Shown: positions 35,466 through 46,812, counted from the first letter of the stretch. The stretch is 64,000 bases of DNA from Falciphora oryzae (GCA_000733355.1 JNVV01000015.1:9222-73221), one strand, 5' to 3'. Notes: a model not told the origin generated them from the sequence alone. Translations and numbers: made by a program.

Positions 35466-37112
35466 ATGGCATCCGCACCATTGGACACTAGCCCCTTATT
35501 ACTGGTCAACGGCAAGATATTCCAATCGCCAGGCGCCAAGGACATCCGGCCGTCGTTCCACTCATGCATGCTTGTGCAAGACGGGCTGATCCGCCATGTT
35601 GGCAGCGAAAGTGACGCAGAAGTTGCTGAGGCCAGGAATAGCGGCTCTGTCCAGACGCGGGACCTTGGCGGCAAGACTGTGCTACCAGGATTCATCGACG
35701 GCCACCTGCACACTTTGACCATGGGCCAGACACTCAAGAAGGCGCCCCTGGGCAAGTGCAAGACCCTGGCTGACATCCGCGCCGCCATCAAGGCCCACGC
35801 CGAGGCGCATCCGTCCGACTCCCGCGTCATGGCCAGCGGCTGGATGCACTCCATGACCCCTGACGGCGTCCACCACTCGATGTTGGACGACCTAGACCCG
35901 CGCCCCATCTACGTCGACTCCAAGGATTTGCACTCCGGCTGGCTCAACGCTGCCGCCATCGCCGAGATGGGATGCGAGGACATGCCTGATCCGGAGGGGG
36001 GCACTATCTTCCGAGATGCCAACGGCAAAGCCACCGGTGAGATGTGCGAGGCTGCCGTCTTCTCGCTGCTGTGGCCGCACCTCGCCAGCATAGGGTCCCT
36101 CGATGAGCGCGTTGCCGCCATCCGCGGCGCCGTCGACGCCTACCACGCCTCGGGCTACACGGGCATGGTCGACATGGCCATGGACGACATCATCTGGGAC
36201 GCGATCCTGGAGATGCGCAAGCGGGAGCCGATCCCGATGCGCATCAGCGCCTACTGGCTCATCAAGCCGGCCAAGACCGAGGCCGAGCACCTGGCCCAGG
36301 TCGACCGCGCCATCGAGCTCAACAGGCTCTACAACTCGGCCACGTCGCCCGACTGCCGCGTCGTCGGCATCAAGGTCGTCTGCGACGGCATCGTCGACGC
36401 CTGCACCGCCTCCCTGGCGGAGCCCTACGCCCACAACGCCGTCTCGACCGACCCCATATGGACGCACGCCCAGCTCGCGCCCGTCGTGGCCCGCGCCGAC
36501 GCCGCCGGCCTACAGGTCGCGCTGCACGCCATCGGCGACCGCACCGTGAAGATGGTCATCGACGTCATCGAGGCCCACTGCTCCCCCGCCCGCCGCCCCC
36601 GCGTCGAGCACCTCGAGCTCACGACCGAGGAGGACGCGGCCCGGCTCGGGAAGCTGGGAATCACCGCCTCCGTCCAGCCCGTGCACGCTGACCCGGCCAT
36701 CCTGCGCGCGTGGCCCCGCCTGCTGGGCGAGGCCCGGTGCGCGCGCGCGTTTGCGTACAAGGAGTTTGCGGACGGCGGCGCGACGCTGGCCCTGGGCACC
36801 GACGCGCCCACGGCGCCGAACCACCCGCTGCAGAACCTGTACGTGGCGACGACGCGGCGGTCGGCGCGCGAGCCGGAGATGGAAGGGACGGTAAACAAGC
36901 ACTTTGCGCTCGACCTGTGCCAGGCGGCGGCCTCGGCGACGCGCGGCGCGGCCTACTCGTGCTTCCTGGACGGCGTTGCGGGGAGCCTGGAGGTAGGGAA
37001 GAACGCCGACTTTGTGGTCGTGGACATGCGCTGGGAGCCCGAGACGCTGCTTGGCGCGAGGATCCTGGAGACGTGGTTTGAGGGCAGGAGGGTGTACGAG
37101 GCGCCGGCGTGA
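35466..37112 (+). CDS. Amidohydrolase family 3 (YtcJ-like) metal-dependent hydrolase
   Basis: A single exon of 548 codons starting ATGGCATCC. The TIM-barrel amidohydrolase signature is complete: an N-terminal beta-sandwich (LLLVNGKIFQ), the metal site FIDGHLH with His80 and His82, a further metal-ligand region HAIGDR near residue 353, an RVEHLEL histidine near 381, and ALGTDAP with the catalytic Asp near 446. The C-terminal KNADFVVVD returns to the sandwich domain. Length is normal for the family. Members hydrolyse amide or related bonds with bound metal, mostly in the cytosol; the substrate of fungal YtcJ-like enzymes is unknown. No signal peptide and no intron. Strong G/C third-position bias. 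Confidence 0.93.
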   Translation: MASAPLDTSPLLLVNGKIFQSPGAKDIRPSFHSCMLVQDGLIRHVGSESDAEVAEARNSGSVQTRDLGGKTVLPGFIDGHLHTLTMGQTLKKAPLGKCKTLADIRAAIKAHAEAHPSDSRVMASGWMHSMTPDGVHHSMLDDLDPRPIYVDSKDLHSGWLNAAAIAEMGCEDMPDPEGGTIFRDANGKATGEMCEAAVFSLLWPHLASIGSLDERVAAIRGAVDAYHASGYTGMVDMAMDDIIWDAILEMRKREPIPMRISAYWLIKPAKTEAEHLAQVDRAIELNRLYNSATSPDCRVVGIKVVCDGIVDACTASLAEPYAHNAVSTDPIWTHAQLAPVVARADAAGLQVALHAIGDRTVKMVIDVIEAHCSPARRPRVEHLELTTEEDAARLGKLGITASVQPVHADPAILRAWPRLLGEARCARAFAYKEFADGGATLALGTDAPTAPNHPLQNLYVATTRRSAREPEMEGTVNKHFALDLCQAAASATRGAAYSCFLDGVAGSLEVGKNADFVVVDMRWEPETLLGARILETWFEGRRVYEAPA

Positions 37113-37250
37113 TGTGAGGGTTGCGGTTTGGCTGTGTCTGGCGTGCTTCCCTTGGCAGGCCTTGTTGTCAGAACAAAGAATGGGCGACCTCCAACAATGG
37201 CCCGACTTCCCATCTCTCCAAAACCACCGCGCCTGAATGGAATCACGACA

Positions 37251-37307
37251 AGGTCCATTGACGGAGACAAGGTCCATTGACGGAGACAAGGTCCATTGAC
37301 GGAGACA
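37251..37307. repeat. 19 bp tandem repeat, three units
   Basis: Three identical head-to-tail units of AGGTCCATTGACGGAGACA followed by a decayed fourth start. They lie 30-85 bases upstream of a TATA box, so they may be promoter elements of the small gene at 37539. Confidence 0.85.
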
Positions 37308-37335
37308 ATGGTTCATTCACTCGTCGCCTGACATG

Positions 37336-37342
37336 TATATAA
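37336..37342 (+). promoter_or_regulatory. TATA box of the small gene at 37539
   Basis: TATATAA followed by a C/T-rich leader with CTCATTCCC-like start-site sequence. About 200 bases separate it from the ATG. A leader intron from near 37464 (GTAAGA) to 37538 (CAG) is plausible. Confidence 0.6.
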
Positions 37343-37538
37343 GCCGTTGGAAACCCAACTCCGTCTCTATTTCATCTCGTCCTTCCTCATTCCCACGTAC
37401 ATACCTATTTTCCGGACTTCAACATCATCCTAACCCTGTGTAGCTTCAAGGAAGCTCCGTGCCAGTAAGAAAGTCACCCCTTCCGACATATTTTTTTCTT
37501 ACATCACCACGACTTCCTCAACGCCGCTCGCCTTCCAG

Positions 37539-37805
37539 ATGGATCCTCACCCTGTCTTCGGTGACTTGGTGTCCACGAGCGACATCGGAAGGTGGATCGT
37601 CGCCGGTCTGCCCGTTGACGACCGGAACGCCTTCCTTCAGCTCCTAGGCTGGCAGCTGGGAACTCAGGGAGCTGGAAACGGAATTGACGGGCTTCAGGGA
37701 CTTGGACAGGGTCTCGGACTTGTCGTGGTTCTGGATCCCACCCCTGACCCGATGGACCTTGACTACGAGTGCGAAGACGTTGTAATGATTGATGCTGGCA
37801 TATAA
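37539..37805 (+). CDS. Small acidic hypothetical protein
   Basis: 88 codons starting MDPHPVFGDLVS directly after ttccag, a likely acceptor of a leader intron. The protein has a hydrophobic, glycine-rich centre (LLGWQLGTQGAGNGIDGLQGL) and an acidic C-terminus (DLDYECEDVVMIDAGI). The upstream TATA box, C/T-rich leader and 19 bp repeats argue for a transcribed gene. No family recognised, no signal peptide. Confidence 0.55.
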   Translation: MDPHPVFGDLVSTSDIGRWIVAGLPVDDRNAFLQLLGWQLGTQGAGNGIDGLQGLGQGLGLVVVLDPTPDPMDLDYECEDVVMIDAGI

Positions 37806-38069
37806 TTACCACGGTCGACAAAATTTAACCTTCCAAATCCAAAACTCAAAGATATCCATGCCTGTCCCTTCTCCTCTCTTGCTACATGTCAGCTGGGAAG
37901 CGCCAAGGAGCTCAACACCTGGCCCCGAATCCGAGCCACACACAAGACTCTACTCTGATCTCCAAATCTGCATACATCATACCGTTCTTACTGCATCCAT
38001 TGGAGCCTATACTTTGATCCTTTCCTCTGCCATCAGGAGAAACACCCCATGATTTGACGTCGTCATCTA

Positions 38070-38611
38070 TCACCGGCGGGGTGCGTTCCGCCCGACAACC
38101 TTGTGCCTCCTGTTGGACGATCGATGTCCGCGCTCATCGGATTTGTCGTCCCCAGCCGCGGCCGTCACGCTCCACTCGTCAGGATTGTTGGAATCAGCAG
38201 CTACAGGCTCCGCCGGCTCTTCAACCGGGTAGCGTAAGGGTCGGGCGGGAGAGTATTGTAGGGCTCGTCCATGATGTCTTGGTTGAGCCACGTGGTGAGG
38301 GCTGGGGTGATGATGTAGCCAGCCGAGGAGTAGTAAGAGATGGGCGTTTCCTCTTGACTGTAGTAGGAGCTGGACGCTACTTCTTGGCCGTTATGGCTTC
38401 CTTGGCTGTAAGAGCCCTCGTGGCCGTAGGAGAGTTCGTAGTGGCGAGACCCGCGGCTGTGTCGACCCGAGCGCCTCGTGTGCGTGTGCTCGGCAACCTG
38501 AGTTGTGGGAAGGCCGCGTTGGTCGGCGACGTCACCTTGGTCAGTTCCCGGGACTGTGACAGAAAGACCCTCCAGGTTCTGTGTGTGACGAGAGGCTCCA
38601 TGGTTCTCCAT
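38070..38611 (-). CDS. Hypothetical low-complexity protein, possibly frameshifted
   Basis: On the minus strand a 136-codon frame starts at 38611 (MENHGASRHTQ) and ends at 38201. It is rich in Ser, Tyr, Gln and Gly with repeated SSYYSQE-like segments. A second frame overlaps its end and continues to 38070 with an equally hydrophilic tail (EEPAEPVAADSNNPDEWS). One frameshift near 38230 would join them, so the true product may be longer. An acceptor-like motif sits just before the ATG. No domain recognised. The call rests on the start context and composition only. Confidence 0.35.
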
Positions 38612-39433
38612 CTGGATTAAGTTACTGTCAGACCAGGCGGGAAACCTTCTAAGGGATGATAAAGAGTGGACAGGGACGCAGCCAACCTTTCACGTCTTGG
38701 TCTCGGATACCGTGACGGGGAAGGCACATGAATAGAACAAGCGATACACTAGCACAAAGAGATTTGATCGGTCGATAGACAAGGTAGAGAGAGGGCACTG
38801 CTGGATCCGATCATTCCTCCATTCAAATTTGGATGGAAGGGCGGCATCTTTTTATTTACGGTGACGATGCCTTTTGCCCCGGAGAATTTCACTCAGCGGA
38901 CTAGCATCGACAGATGTAGCAGTAACAGGGTCACCGAACTGTTGGCGGCAGTGCTTATCGTAAGGCATGAAGGCTCCCAAAGTGTTCACCCAAGACAGAA
39001 TCTGAAAAAAGTCTGGATTTTGGCATCACTGAAGGTGGTCCAGGGGTGCAAAGACGTGTTAAGCGCTCTCTGCTGCATGGGTGAAATCCACGCATTGCTA
39101 ACGCCTCAAAATTCTCAACGCTTCGCCCACAGACAAAATCTGAACAAAGTCCAATATTTTGGCCAGGGAGGGTGGCTGGTGGCTCCTCGCTGAGCTCCGT
39201 GCCGATCCATGTGACGCAGGATAGACCTCCATCGCCTAGTTTGGTCGCCTTGCGGACATGCGAACCGGCGAAAATTTGCAAATCAATTCCACCTCAGCTA
39301 TAAATACGTGCCGGTTTCTCCTGTGTTCGAGGTCGGGAATGCTTGTCGTTGCCCAACTCCAGCTCTTCAATCACGGAACAAAACGACACCCAAAACACAC
39401 ATCGAAGCTGCCCTGGCCCGCCCAGTCGTCCAA
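38612..39433. promoter_or_regulatory. Divergent intergenic region with a TATA box for the Clr5 gene
   Basis: About 820 bases between the low-complexity gene (minus) and the Clr5-ankyrin gene (plus). A TATAAATA motif at about 39299-39306 lies 130-140 bases before the proposed ATG of the latter. No other feature recognised. Confidence 0.45.
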
Positions 39434-41324
39434 ATGATAATGTCGCCCCAAAGAGCGAGCACCAGCAAGCAAGCATGGAAAGAGCACAAAGACAGGATTC
39501 TCGCCCTAGCCGAGCATCATACAATGAAAGAGTTAGCAACAATAATGCGGGATGAGCACCACTTCGTCGCAAGGTAGATTAATTATTCCGCGAAATGCAC
39601 CCCAAGAACCCGGGTTTCTGAGCTAACACATCTTTAATTAGCTTGAACCAGTACGAATACCACCTACGCATATGAAAGGTCCAGAAGAATGTCGACAGCG
39701 ACCAGTGGAGAAAGGTCTTTGAGATCTACGACATCCTTGTTGGGCGGCATGGAGAGGTCCGAGTATTGGTTCGCGGAGAGTCTTTGTCATCAGCCAAACT
39801 ACAAAGGAAGCGTCGGATGTACGCTTCCCAAGGACACGGCGCTTCGAGAACGGATGCTGGTAAGACCCTTCGACCCTCTACAGGGCACTCACCGCTATCA
39901 AGGCAGATTTTAGAGAGAAATCTGTGCTAAAGCTGATCAAGGAACCCCGACAGCATTCCCCGAAATCGTTACTTTCGAGTCGCGCAAGGCAGACGGGCAA
40001 TGGGTCGCCCTGTCACGTTTCGTGACTGAAAGTGAGCCTCGCCAGGAGATGGGAGCTGCTGCCGGTCTTGCCTCTCCACCAGGAGACACTTTGATCCGTG
40101 CCCCATCGCAAGCCTTGGTTGAGCATCATCAGTGCGAGCCGAATAACAACCAGAACTCGAGCCAAGAGCCAATTGCGGTCTCTCTGTCCCAAGAACCCGG
40201 AGAAGGAGAAAGCACGGAGCGCGACCAGGACGCAGACTGCAGGATATTCGACATGCCCATTGAGCATGACACTTTCACCCCCACGGATTACGGGTTAATT
40301 AGCGGCACAACAAACCCAACTGTCAGACACCTCATCCACTGGCGTCTCAATTCCCGAGAACCTCGTCTTGGGGTTATCCGAAGCGCGAAACGCAATCCAC
40401 GTACCCAGTCCTTGTGCGCGGCCGCCGTGGTACGAAAGCCCAAAAAGCTTCGCAAGGATGGAACGCCTGCACTCCCCGTGCTCACAATCTGCCGCCGACC
40501 TTCTGGCCATCCAGCTGGAGAGCATGTTTTCTGCAGTCGAGCACAGGGTGCGAGAAAATAAGGTCCCCTATTTCTTCCTCGGGGAAGCCTTAGTCACCGA
40601 ATTGCCCCAAAGTCGTCTGACCTTTGCCCCGGACGCCCTGTTGCAGCCACTGAGGGCCCTGCTACCAGACACAAGACTCGACTGCATCGACGGAGATCGT
40701 TCGCTCAATATCAGTGTTTTCTGGCCCTTACTGTTCTCCATGGCGAATGGATACGCGGGCCTCGAGAACGTCGACACAGCGGGCATCATCCGCGCCCTTG
40801 GAAGTTCGACGGGCAGCAGCGCACTCCTGAAGCAGCTATTGGCCAACGCTCGAGACTGCTACGGCATGGCCATTGCCGAAAGCCTGCTGAAGGCGGCCAT
40901 AGATGCCCAGAATGTCGATGCGGTTCAAAATGTTACTGCAGCAGGCATAGTCGATGTCACCGGGCTTCGCTTTCGCGGGGGAGCCGATGCACTAGGAAGA
41001 GCTGCATACTTGCAAAATCTCCGGCTTGTGAAAGCTGTTTTGGCAAGCGGAAAGTTCAAGAAGAATGCCATGGCCAGACTATCCCCCTCCGAAACGCGTG
41101 GTCAGCACCATGGACCCTTTACCCATCTTATTGACGGCAAAGTACGAGGCGTCGGAAACGCAAGGACGGACTTTCATGAGATTGCTCAGATCCTCTACAG
41201 AAACAACCACTTTCCCTCGGACGATGAGCTCAGACGTCTTTTTCACGCTGACTCAAACCTGGCATGCCGCATCATCCTCAAGATGCCACCGGCTGAGGGA
41301 GCTCAAATGAGCCGCCGTGCCTTG
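39434..41324 (+). pseudogene. Clr5-ankyrin protein gene, 5' part (nonsense codon, then split by a transposon)
   Basis: Exon 1 (39434-39573) encodes the first half of a Clr5 domain (WKEHKDRILALAEHHTMKEL). After an intron (39574-39641) the domain continues (LNQYEYHLRI) but the next codon, normally the conserved Trp of Clr5, is TGA (39673-39675), a single G-to-A change from TGG. The frame then continues (KVQKNVDSDQW). A further intron near 39860-39915 is likely. A frame change between 40022 and 40400 is unresolved: intron, frameshift or RIP stop. From 40368 a long frame resembles the central part of fungal Clr5-ankyrin proteins (PPWYESPKSF, SPCSQSAADLLAIQLE, NKVPYFFLGEAL). It runs to GCC TTG at 41324 where the Harbinger-like element begins. 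Clr5 proteins are numerous in moulds; the name comes from a regulator of cellulase genes, but this type has unknown function. Confidence 0.75.
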
Positions 41325-41739
41325 GGGCCTGATCGGCGGCACCGGTCAGGGAGCTCCTGATCAGGGAGAATGCCAAGGGACAAGGGTTTTTTATTTTATT
41401 TCGACGCACCTTGCCTAATTTGGCCGCCAAGACGGTGCACAAGCGTCCTCCCTGGGCCGGGGAGGTTTGTGCAAAATTATAGGGGTGAAATCGAAGTACC
41501 TTATCGACAGGGAGTTGTTTTAGGCCAAAACTAAGCCGGATTTGTACTAGTTGCCCAGCAAAAATGGCTTAAGCCCTTGTTTTTCGTCTGTGACTCGCAC
41601 CAGCTATGAGAGGTCCGGTGCGGTCGTTAGGGAGGTCGTTAGGGAGGTCGCCCGTGGGGTTGTTCGTGCTTAATTGTAAAAAAACGGCCAAATTTATTAG
41701 CAAAAGAAGCTATTCATAACGTTATGGGGAACGGCCGCG

Positions 41740-42950
41740 ATCGTTTTTTTCGAGGCGTGGAGGCGATAGCGACTGTTGTTGCAGTTTTCCGTTTGCGCAA
41801 AATCCGTAGGGAAGAAGAACTCCGGTATTAGGAGCGTATGCTGTAACAGTATAAACCTATCCCACCGAGGGAAATTTTGAACGCCGGCGGTTTTTAGCAC
41901 GCCGGATATATCGCTAAAGATTTTTAAGATAGAGGGGAAACTCGTTTCCGTATTTTATTCCGCTTGGGAAAGGAGGATTTCCGCCTTTTCGTTGATTGGT
42001 TCGTTGATAACGCCGGTTTCGAGGGCATTTGATATTAAGAACCCGCCTATAAGGTGATGATTTTTTTGTTAATCGTTGCGTAGGGCGTTATTTAGCGGTT
42101 TGCGGCGTACTTTTTTAAAATTTCGCAAAGTACGGTTAGCGAAGTGTTTTATGACGTGCTGAAGCTTATGCAAAGATTCCATTTGGCGATAGTGCGTTTG
42201 CCGTTTAATGGTTGGTTTGACCCGGAGGTTGAGCTTGACCCCGATATTTTTAGGGGATTAAGCGGGTGTATCGGTGCGATCGACGGTACGTACGTCGCGG
42301 CTTTTATTAGAGGGATAGCTTAAAAGCCGTGGTTCGATCGGAAGGGGAATCTTTCGCAGAACGTTTTCGCGGCAGTTAAATTTGACCTTGCGTTTACCTA
42401 CGTGTTGGCAGGCGCAGAGGGTTTAATAAACGACTCTACTTTTTTTGGGGCGGCTTTTAATTTCGATTTTCGGATATTTCGGGATAGGTATTACTTTGCA
42501 GACGCTGGCTTTGGTTTGAGGCCCGGTATTGTAGTGCCGTTTGCGGGAGTCCGGTACTATTTGTAAGATTGGCGGGAAGCAGAGAGACCGCCGGCGAGTT
42601 GGAAGGAACTGTATAATTTGCGGCATTCCCGGCAAAGGGTATCGGTTGAAAGGGCGTTCGGGAAGCTAAAAAGGCAGTGGAAGATCGTTAGAAACGCGCC
42701 AGCAAAGTACGGGTTTGAAAGCTAAAAGCAGATCGTTTACGCGGTGATTGCTTTGTATAACCTATTGATAGCGTGCTAACAAAAGGATCAGCTTCCGTTG
42801 GAGGTAGAGGATTTGGCGACTTTTTTACGCGCGCGGGAGGTTTGTTATTGAGAGTTGATAGATTTGTACCAGGATTATATACGATTGAGGGCGACGGAAA
42901 TGATGGCTGAACAGTATAACGAGGCAATTGCTAGGGCGAGGCGCTTATAA
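41740..42950 (+). pseudogene. Harbinger-type DDE transposase
   Basis: Fragments in one frame show the HARBI1-like layout: a helix-turn-helix region (ISQSTVSEVFYDVLKLMQ), the first catalytic Asp in GCIGAIDGTYV, the second in AGAEGLINDSTFF, RYYFADAGFGL, and the catalytic Glu in RQRVSVERAFGKLKRQWKIV. The last codons before the TAA at 42948 are AIARARRL. Several in-frame TAG/TAA/TGA codons make it inactive; most could come from CAG, CAA or TGG. Confidence 0.82.
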
Positions 42951-43404
42951 AGGAGGACGTGGTTAGGTAGTAAAGTTGTTATTTTTAAAGATATCGCGAT
43001 TCGTTTTTTTGGCGTTGGGCCGGATTTGTAATAGGATTGCTTTTCGATTTAAAAAAATTGGATTCTGCCTAATTTGGGCCCATTTTTTACTAGATTTGGA
43101 TGAGAAATGACGAAATAATAAGGCTAGATCTATTGATAAGATTTGATAACAATTGACCGCTTGCTTTATTTTTTTTTTTTTTGAAGCTATTGATAACGGA
43201 TATTAACCGCCGTAGTAATAGCTTTAAAAATAACCTTTTTACCCGCCTTCCTAACGTATAAATTGCTAGCATTTACTACGATTTTTTTAAACCCTTTACA
43301 TATAGTTCCCGCTTTCGCTTATCTAGCGCTAGCTAAACCTCCGCCTCGTCGGGTGCTTTTAGGATCCGGGCGATGCGTATAAAGTTGGTATTTGCAAAGC
43401 GACC

Positions 43405-44575
43405 TTAGTAGGTAGCGGAAAACGATCGCACCGCTTTTGTTACCCGGCTCGTGGGAGGAGTAAACGCAGTAGCTAACGATTTTATTGCCGCAATTATAGC
43501 GTTATCCTGCCCGTTGGAGCTTGCTGGCGATAGCGACGGCGAGCCGCTTGCCCGATTTGACGAAGAGTTTTTCGTTGACTTCCGTTTGCGCAAAACGTTA
43601 ACGCCGCCGCCTTCGCTTCGCGCCGCCGCTATTAGATCCGGATTAGTCGCCTTCCGGTGCAGCTGATCGGCAGTTAACTTTTCGCTGCCGGGAGGAGGCA
43701 TTAATTCGATTGCTAAAGGTACCCGTTGCGGCGTGTTGTTGGTGAGCGGCCGCTAACGAGAGTTAGTTGGAGGCGCGGTGGGAGGCGCGTTGAAAGGCTC
43801 GATTTGAGTATTAACTTCTTTTGTTTGATTTTCGCCCTGCCCTGTGACCCCGTTGAATAAATCCACGCTACTAATCCGCGAGGATTCTTTAATAAGCTTA
43901 TCTCCTTTAATAACAGGCCGATTGATCCGGGATCCTTTTGGTTGTTGCTTTGCAAAAAGCTCCCGGTATACTCTTACCTCCCCTAACGGTACCCCGTTAG
44001 CGATCCAACCTACCCGTACCCGCCCGTATATGCTTTTAAAGCTTTGCTAACGGGCGTCCTTTTTATCAACCTCGCAAACGCCTGTATCCGGATTATAGGC
44101 GTTTTCCGACTTTTCGACCCAGGCCTTCCATCCGATAAACCGCCGCTTTTCCGTATCGTATTTGTTGGCGATCGTTGTTGCCGTGAGGGTTTGCGAGAGG
44201 TTAGGCTATGCCTTGAGGCACCTCGTTAAAACCCTCTCCCAAGCGGGCTTGTAGTTGGTTTTTTTTGAACTGCTGAATAGGCCTTCGCGTTGGCAGTTAA
44301 CAAAGAAGCCTATGACGGTAGCGGTTTTATTGGGAGACCATTGGATCCGATTGGGTTCGATTCGTTTTCGCTTGCGGTTTGCAGGTTCGCTGCTGGGACG
44401 GCTAGCGGAGGACCTTTTACCGCCGGGAGTTTGCGATTCCGGCTCGATCTGGGAGTTGGGAATAGCTTTATCGAACGCGCCGGCGTCGATCGAGGCCTGA
44501 AAATTAATAGGGAGTTGGGAAGATATTTTTTTCGTGATAATTTGTGCTAATTTTGGCGCATAGAGGCAGGCTCGT
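43405..44575 (-). pseudogene. Myb/SANT-like DNA-binding protein of the Harbinger element
   Basis: On the minus strand, from about 44575 down to the stop at 43405. A basic linker (NRKRKRIEPNR) is followed by a trihelix-type Myb/SANT region (IQWSPNKTATVIGFFVNC, then KPAWERVLTRC, then KYDTEKRRFIGWKAWVEKSEN). The C-terminal part is Ser/Pro-rich. At least two in-frame stops interrupt it. In PIF/Harbinger elements this partner protein helps the transposase enter the nucleus and bind the ends. The start is uncertain. Confidence 0.7.
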
Positions 44576-44778
44576 CGTGTTAAGTTTTGATTACAACAAT
44601 TTTTGTGCCCTTCCCCTTCCAAAACAGCGGTGAAAACCCCACTTGCAGCCACTAACCTTGTTTTTTGGCAGACGGTCGCTGACAGGCCTCCCCTGACGGT
44701 ACTTCTGACCCCCCTGCACAATTTTTTGTACCTTCTCCCTGATCAGGAGCTCCCTGACCGGTGCCGCCGATCAGGCCC

Positions 44779-46812
44779 TTGACCTCCCTTCTGGCCCATG
44801 TAGATGAGAAGCGGGTCTTGCGTGTGTTGCAGCACATCCTACAAGGATATCATTCTGCAACCAAGGGCAGACCTCAGCGGGGAATCCCATTCCTATCAAA
44901 CTTGACCTGGCCAGTTGTTGAAGCGGCAGAACGGGGCCACGTTGAGGTCGTCAAATTCCTGCTTCCCTGGATTCCCGCCCAACCTCTCAACACCGTCTTG
45001 AGCGCCTCAGTTCGGGGTGGCAGTAGAGACATGGTCACTTTAATTCTCGCACAGCATCCTCAAATGGACGCACCACCAGAAGACCTTGATGGCGAGGAAA
45101 GGGAAGGCGTGTCTGAAGAAGAGTGGTGTCGCCCCACCACTCCACTGGCCGAGGCAATTAGGTCGGAGAACGATGAGCTTATCCGTCTCTGCGAAAATGC
45201 AGGGTCGCTGAAGGCTCTTCACAACGCAGGGCATTTTCAGGCTGCCCTCCGCGCAGCAGTCTCGGCCAATCAGGAAGAATACGTTAGGAAGTTGCTGAGC
45301 CTGCAACCTCATACAGCACCTGCAGATCTCTACATGGCACTCGAAGAGGCGATTTGGGGTGACGACGAGGACATAGCTATCGCTCTTCTAGAGGCGGGAG
45401 CTGCCGTCCAAACAGTCCAGAATGTCTTCCACCTCCTGTCTCAAGCAATCTCAAGGCAGAATCGACGAATCGTGATTTCAATTCTGGAAAACTGTTCCTG
45501 CACGGAAGATTTCAGATCTTTTGACCTCAGCTACTTGGAAGGTGCCGGTGAGATGTGCCGGGGATTAGTCAGATGGGGAGCCATCGACCTCATCATAAAG
45601 CTCAAGCTCGCCTTTCCGTCTTTTATGCTCACACTGAATACCATCCCGGAAATGTGGGGGTCTAGTCACCATTATTACACTCCGGATGCGTTCAGCAGAC
45701 TCGCAGCTACGCTGACCGAAGAAGACACACTGCTTCTTTTGTGTGAACAGAACATACTCGACAAAGAAGGCCTCAGCTTTTTTTTAGGGGTCGCCATCGC
45801 ATCCAAAAACGAGAAGTTGATTCATTCCACAATTGCGCTGGGAGCGGACCCTATCGACCCCCTTGTGTTGGCTACCACTACGGAGCTATACCCACAGCTC
45901 TTGCCAGTTCTATTCCAAAAGGTGCCAAGGGCGGTGCTGGAATATTTGTCAGACTCCTCGGCAGCCGACAAGGCGATCAAACAAGCCATTATGCAAGGGT
46001 CGGCAGGTATACCCGCACTCAGGTGCATCTTCAATTCGGGAATAGTATCCCTCCAGCACGCTCAAAGGCGCTTCGCACATCGCCAAGGCTTGGATTATCT
46101 GAACTTGTTCGGGCTTGCCATCACACATGCTGTCAGAGATGGCAAGGCCGATCTCGGTACTGTGGATTTCTTCCTCGACGTCGGCTGGAGCCCGGATTCA
46201 ACCGTGAGAATTTCGCCAACGAGATCAATGGCAACCACAGCCTTGGTCATGGCAGTCGAGACCCGGAACGTGGCCTTGGTGGAAAGACTGGTCGACAAGG
46301 GCGCCGCTGTGAACAGCCTGGTCTCCCCCAGTGTCAAGTGGACGCCGCTTCAAAAGGCCGCGGAACAGGGCGACCTCGACGTGGTCAAGCTGCTCCTGTC
46401 CAAGCGCGCCGACGTAAACGCGGCGCCGGCCTTTTACGCCGGGGGAACGGCTCTTCAGATGGCCGCCATTTCCGGAAACTGCAACATCATCACCGAACTT
46501 CTCGAACACAACGCCGACATCTACGTGCCGCCTTCAAAGTTGGAAGGAAGATGGCCTCTGGAGGGGGCGGCAGAGCACGGGCGGATGAGCGCCATTGAGT
46601 TGCTGTGGGCATGGGGCAAGGGCTGCTTCGATGACAAGATCTGCGATCGGGCCATGGAGCTTGCCGAGAAAGAAGGGCATATGGGGTGCAGGGAGCTGAT
46701 TCGGAAGCTTCGGGCAGAGAAGGCACAGGAGCGGCTGGATGATTCTCGGAGCTTGATGGGCGAAGGGACCCAGGAGGCTGATGAGGTTGAACTGGAGGGT
46801 TTCTCGCTGTAA
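44779..46812 (+). pseudogene. Clr5-ankyrin protein gene, 3' part (ankyrin repeats)
   Basis: The frame is open from the transposon end to the TAA at 46812, about 677 codons. With one TTG removed, the sequence reads from ...SRRAL straight into TSLLAHVDEKRVLRVLQHI without a frame change. Ankyrin-type repeats are visible, weak in the first half (WPVVEAAERGHVEVVKFLL) and clearer near the end (TPLQKAAEQGDLDVVKLLLS, then TALQMAAISGNCNIITELL, then LEGAAEHGRMSAIELL). No stops occur over 2 kb, so this part looks undamaged apart from losing its N-terminus. A downstream ATG could in principle give an ankyrin-only protein. Confidence 0.8.

Larger units (their letters stand above)
41325..44778. mobile_element. 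PIF/Harbinger-like DNA transposon in the Clr5-ankyrin gene
   Basis: A 3454 bp element with 46 bp terminal inverted repeats that match throughout (41325-41370 and 44733-44778, GGGCCTGATCGGCGGCACCG...). It is flanked by a 3 bp duplication TTG (41322-41324 and 44779-44781). It carries two decayed convergent genes, a DDE transposase and a Myb/SANT-like protein, the standard gene pair of PIF/Harbinger elements. The target TTG departs from the usual TWA. The interior is AT-rich with many stops. Confidence 0.88.

Noticed and set aside
35892..36467. 191-codon and other long minus-strand frames across the amidohydrolase gene
   Set aside because: Mirror frames of a GC-biased gene without domains.
38861..39193. 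110-codon plus-strand frame before the Clr5 gene
   Set aside because: No domain and ordinary intergenic composition. A short internal duplication (CAGAATCTGAAAAAAGTC and a near copy at 39133) makes it look repeated but not coding.
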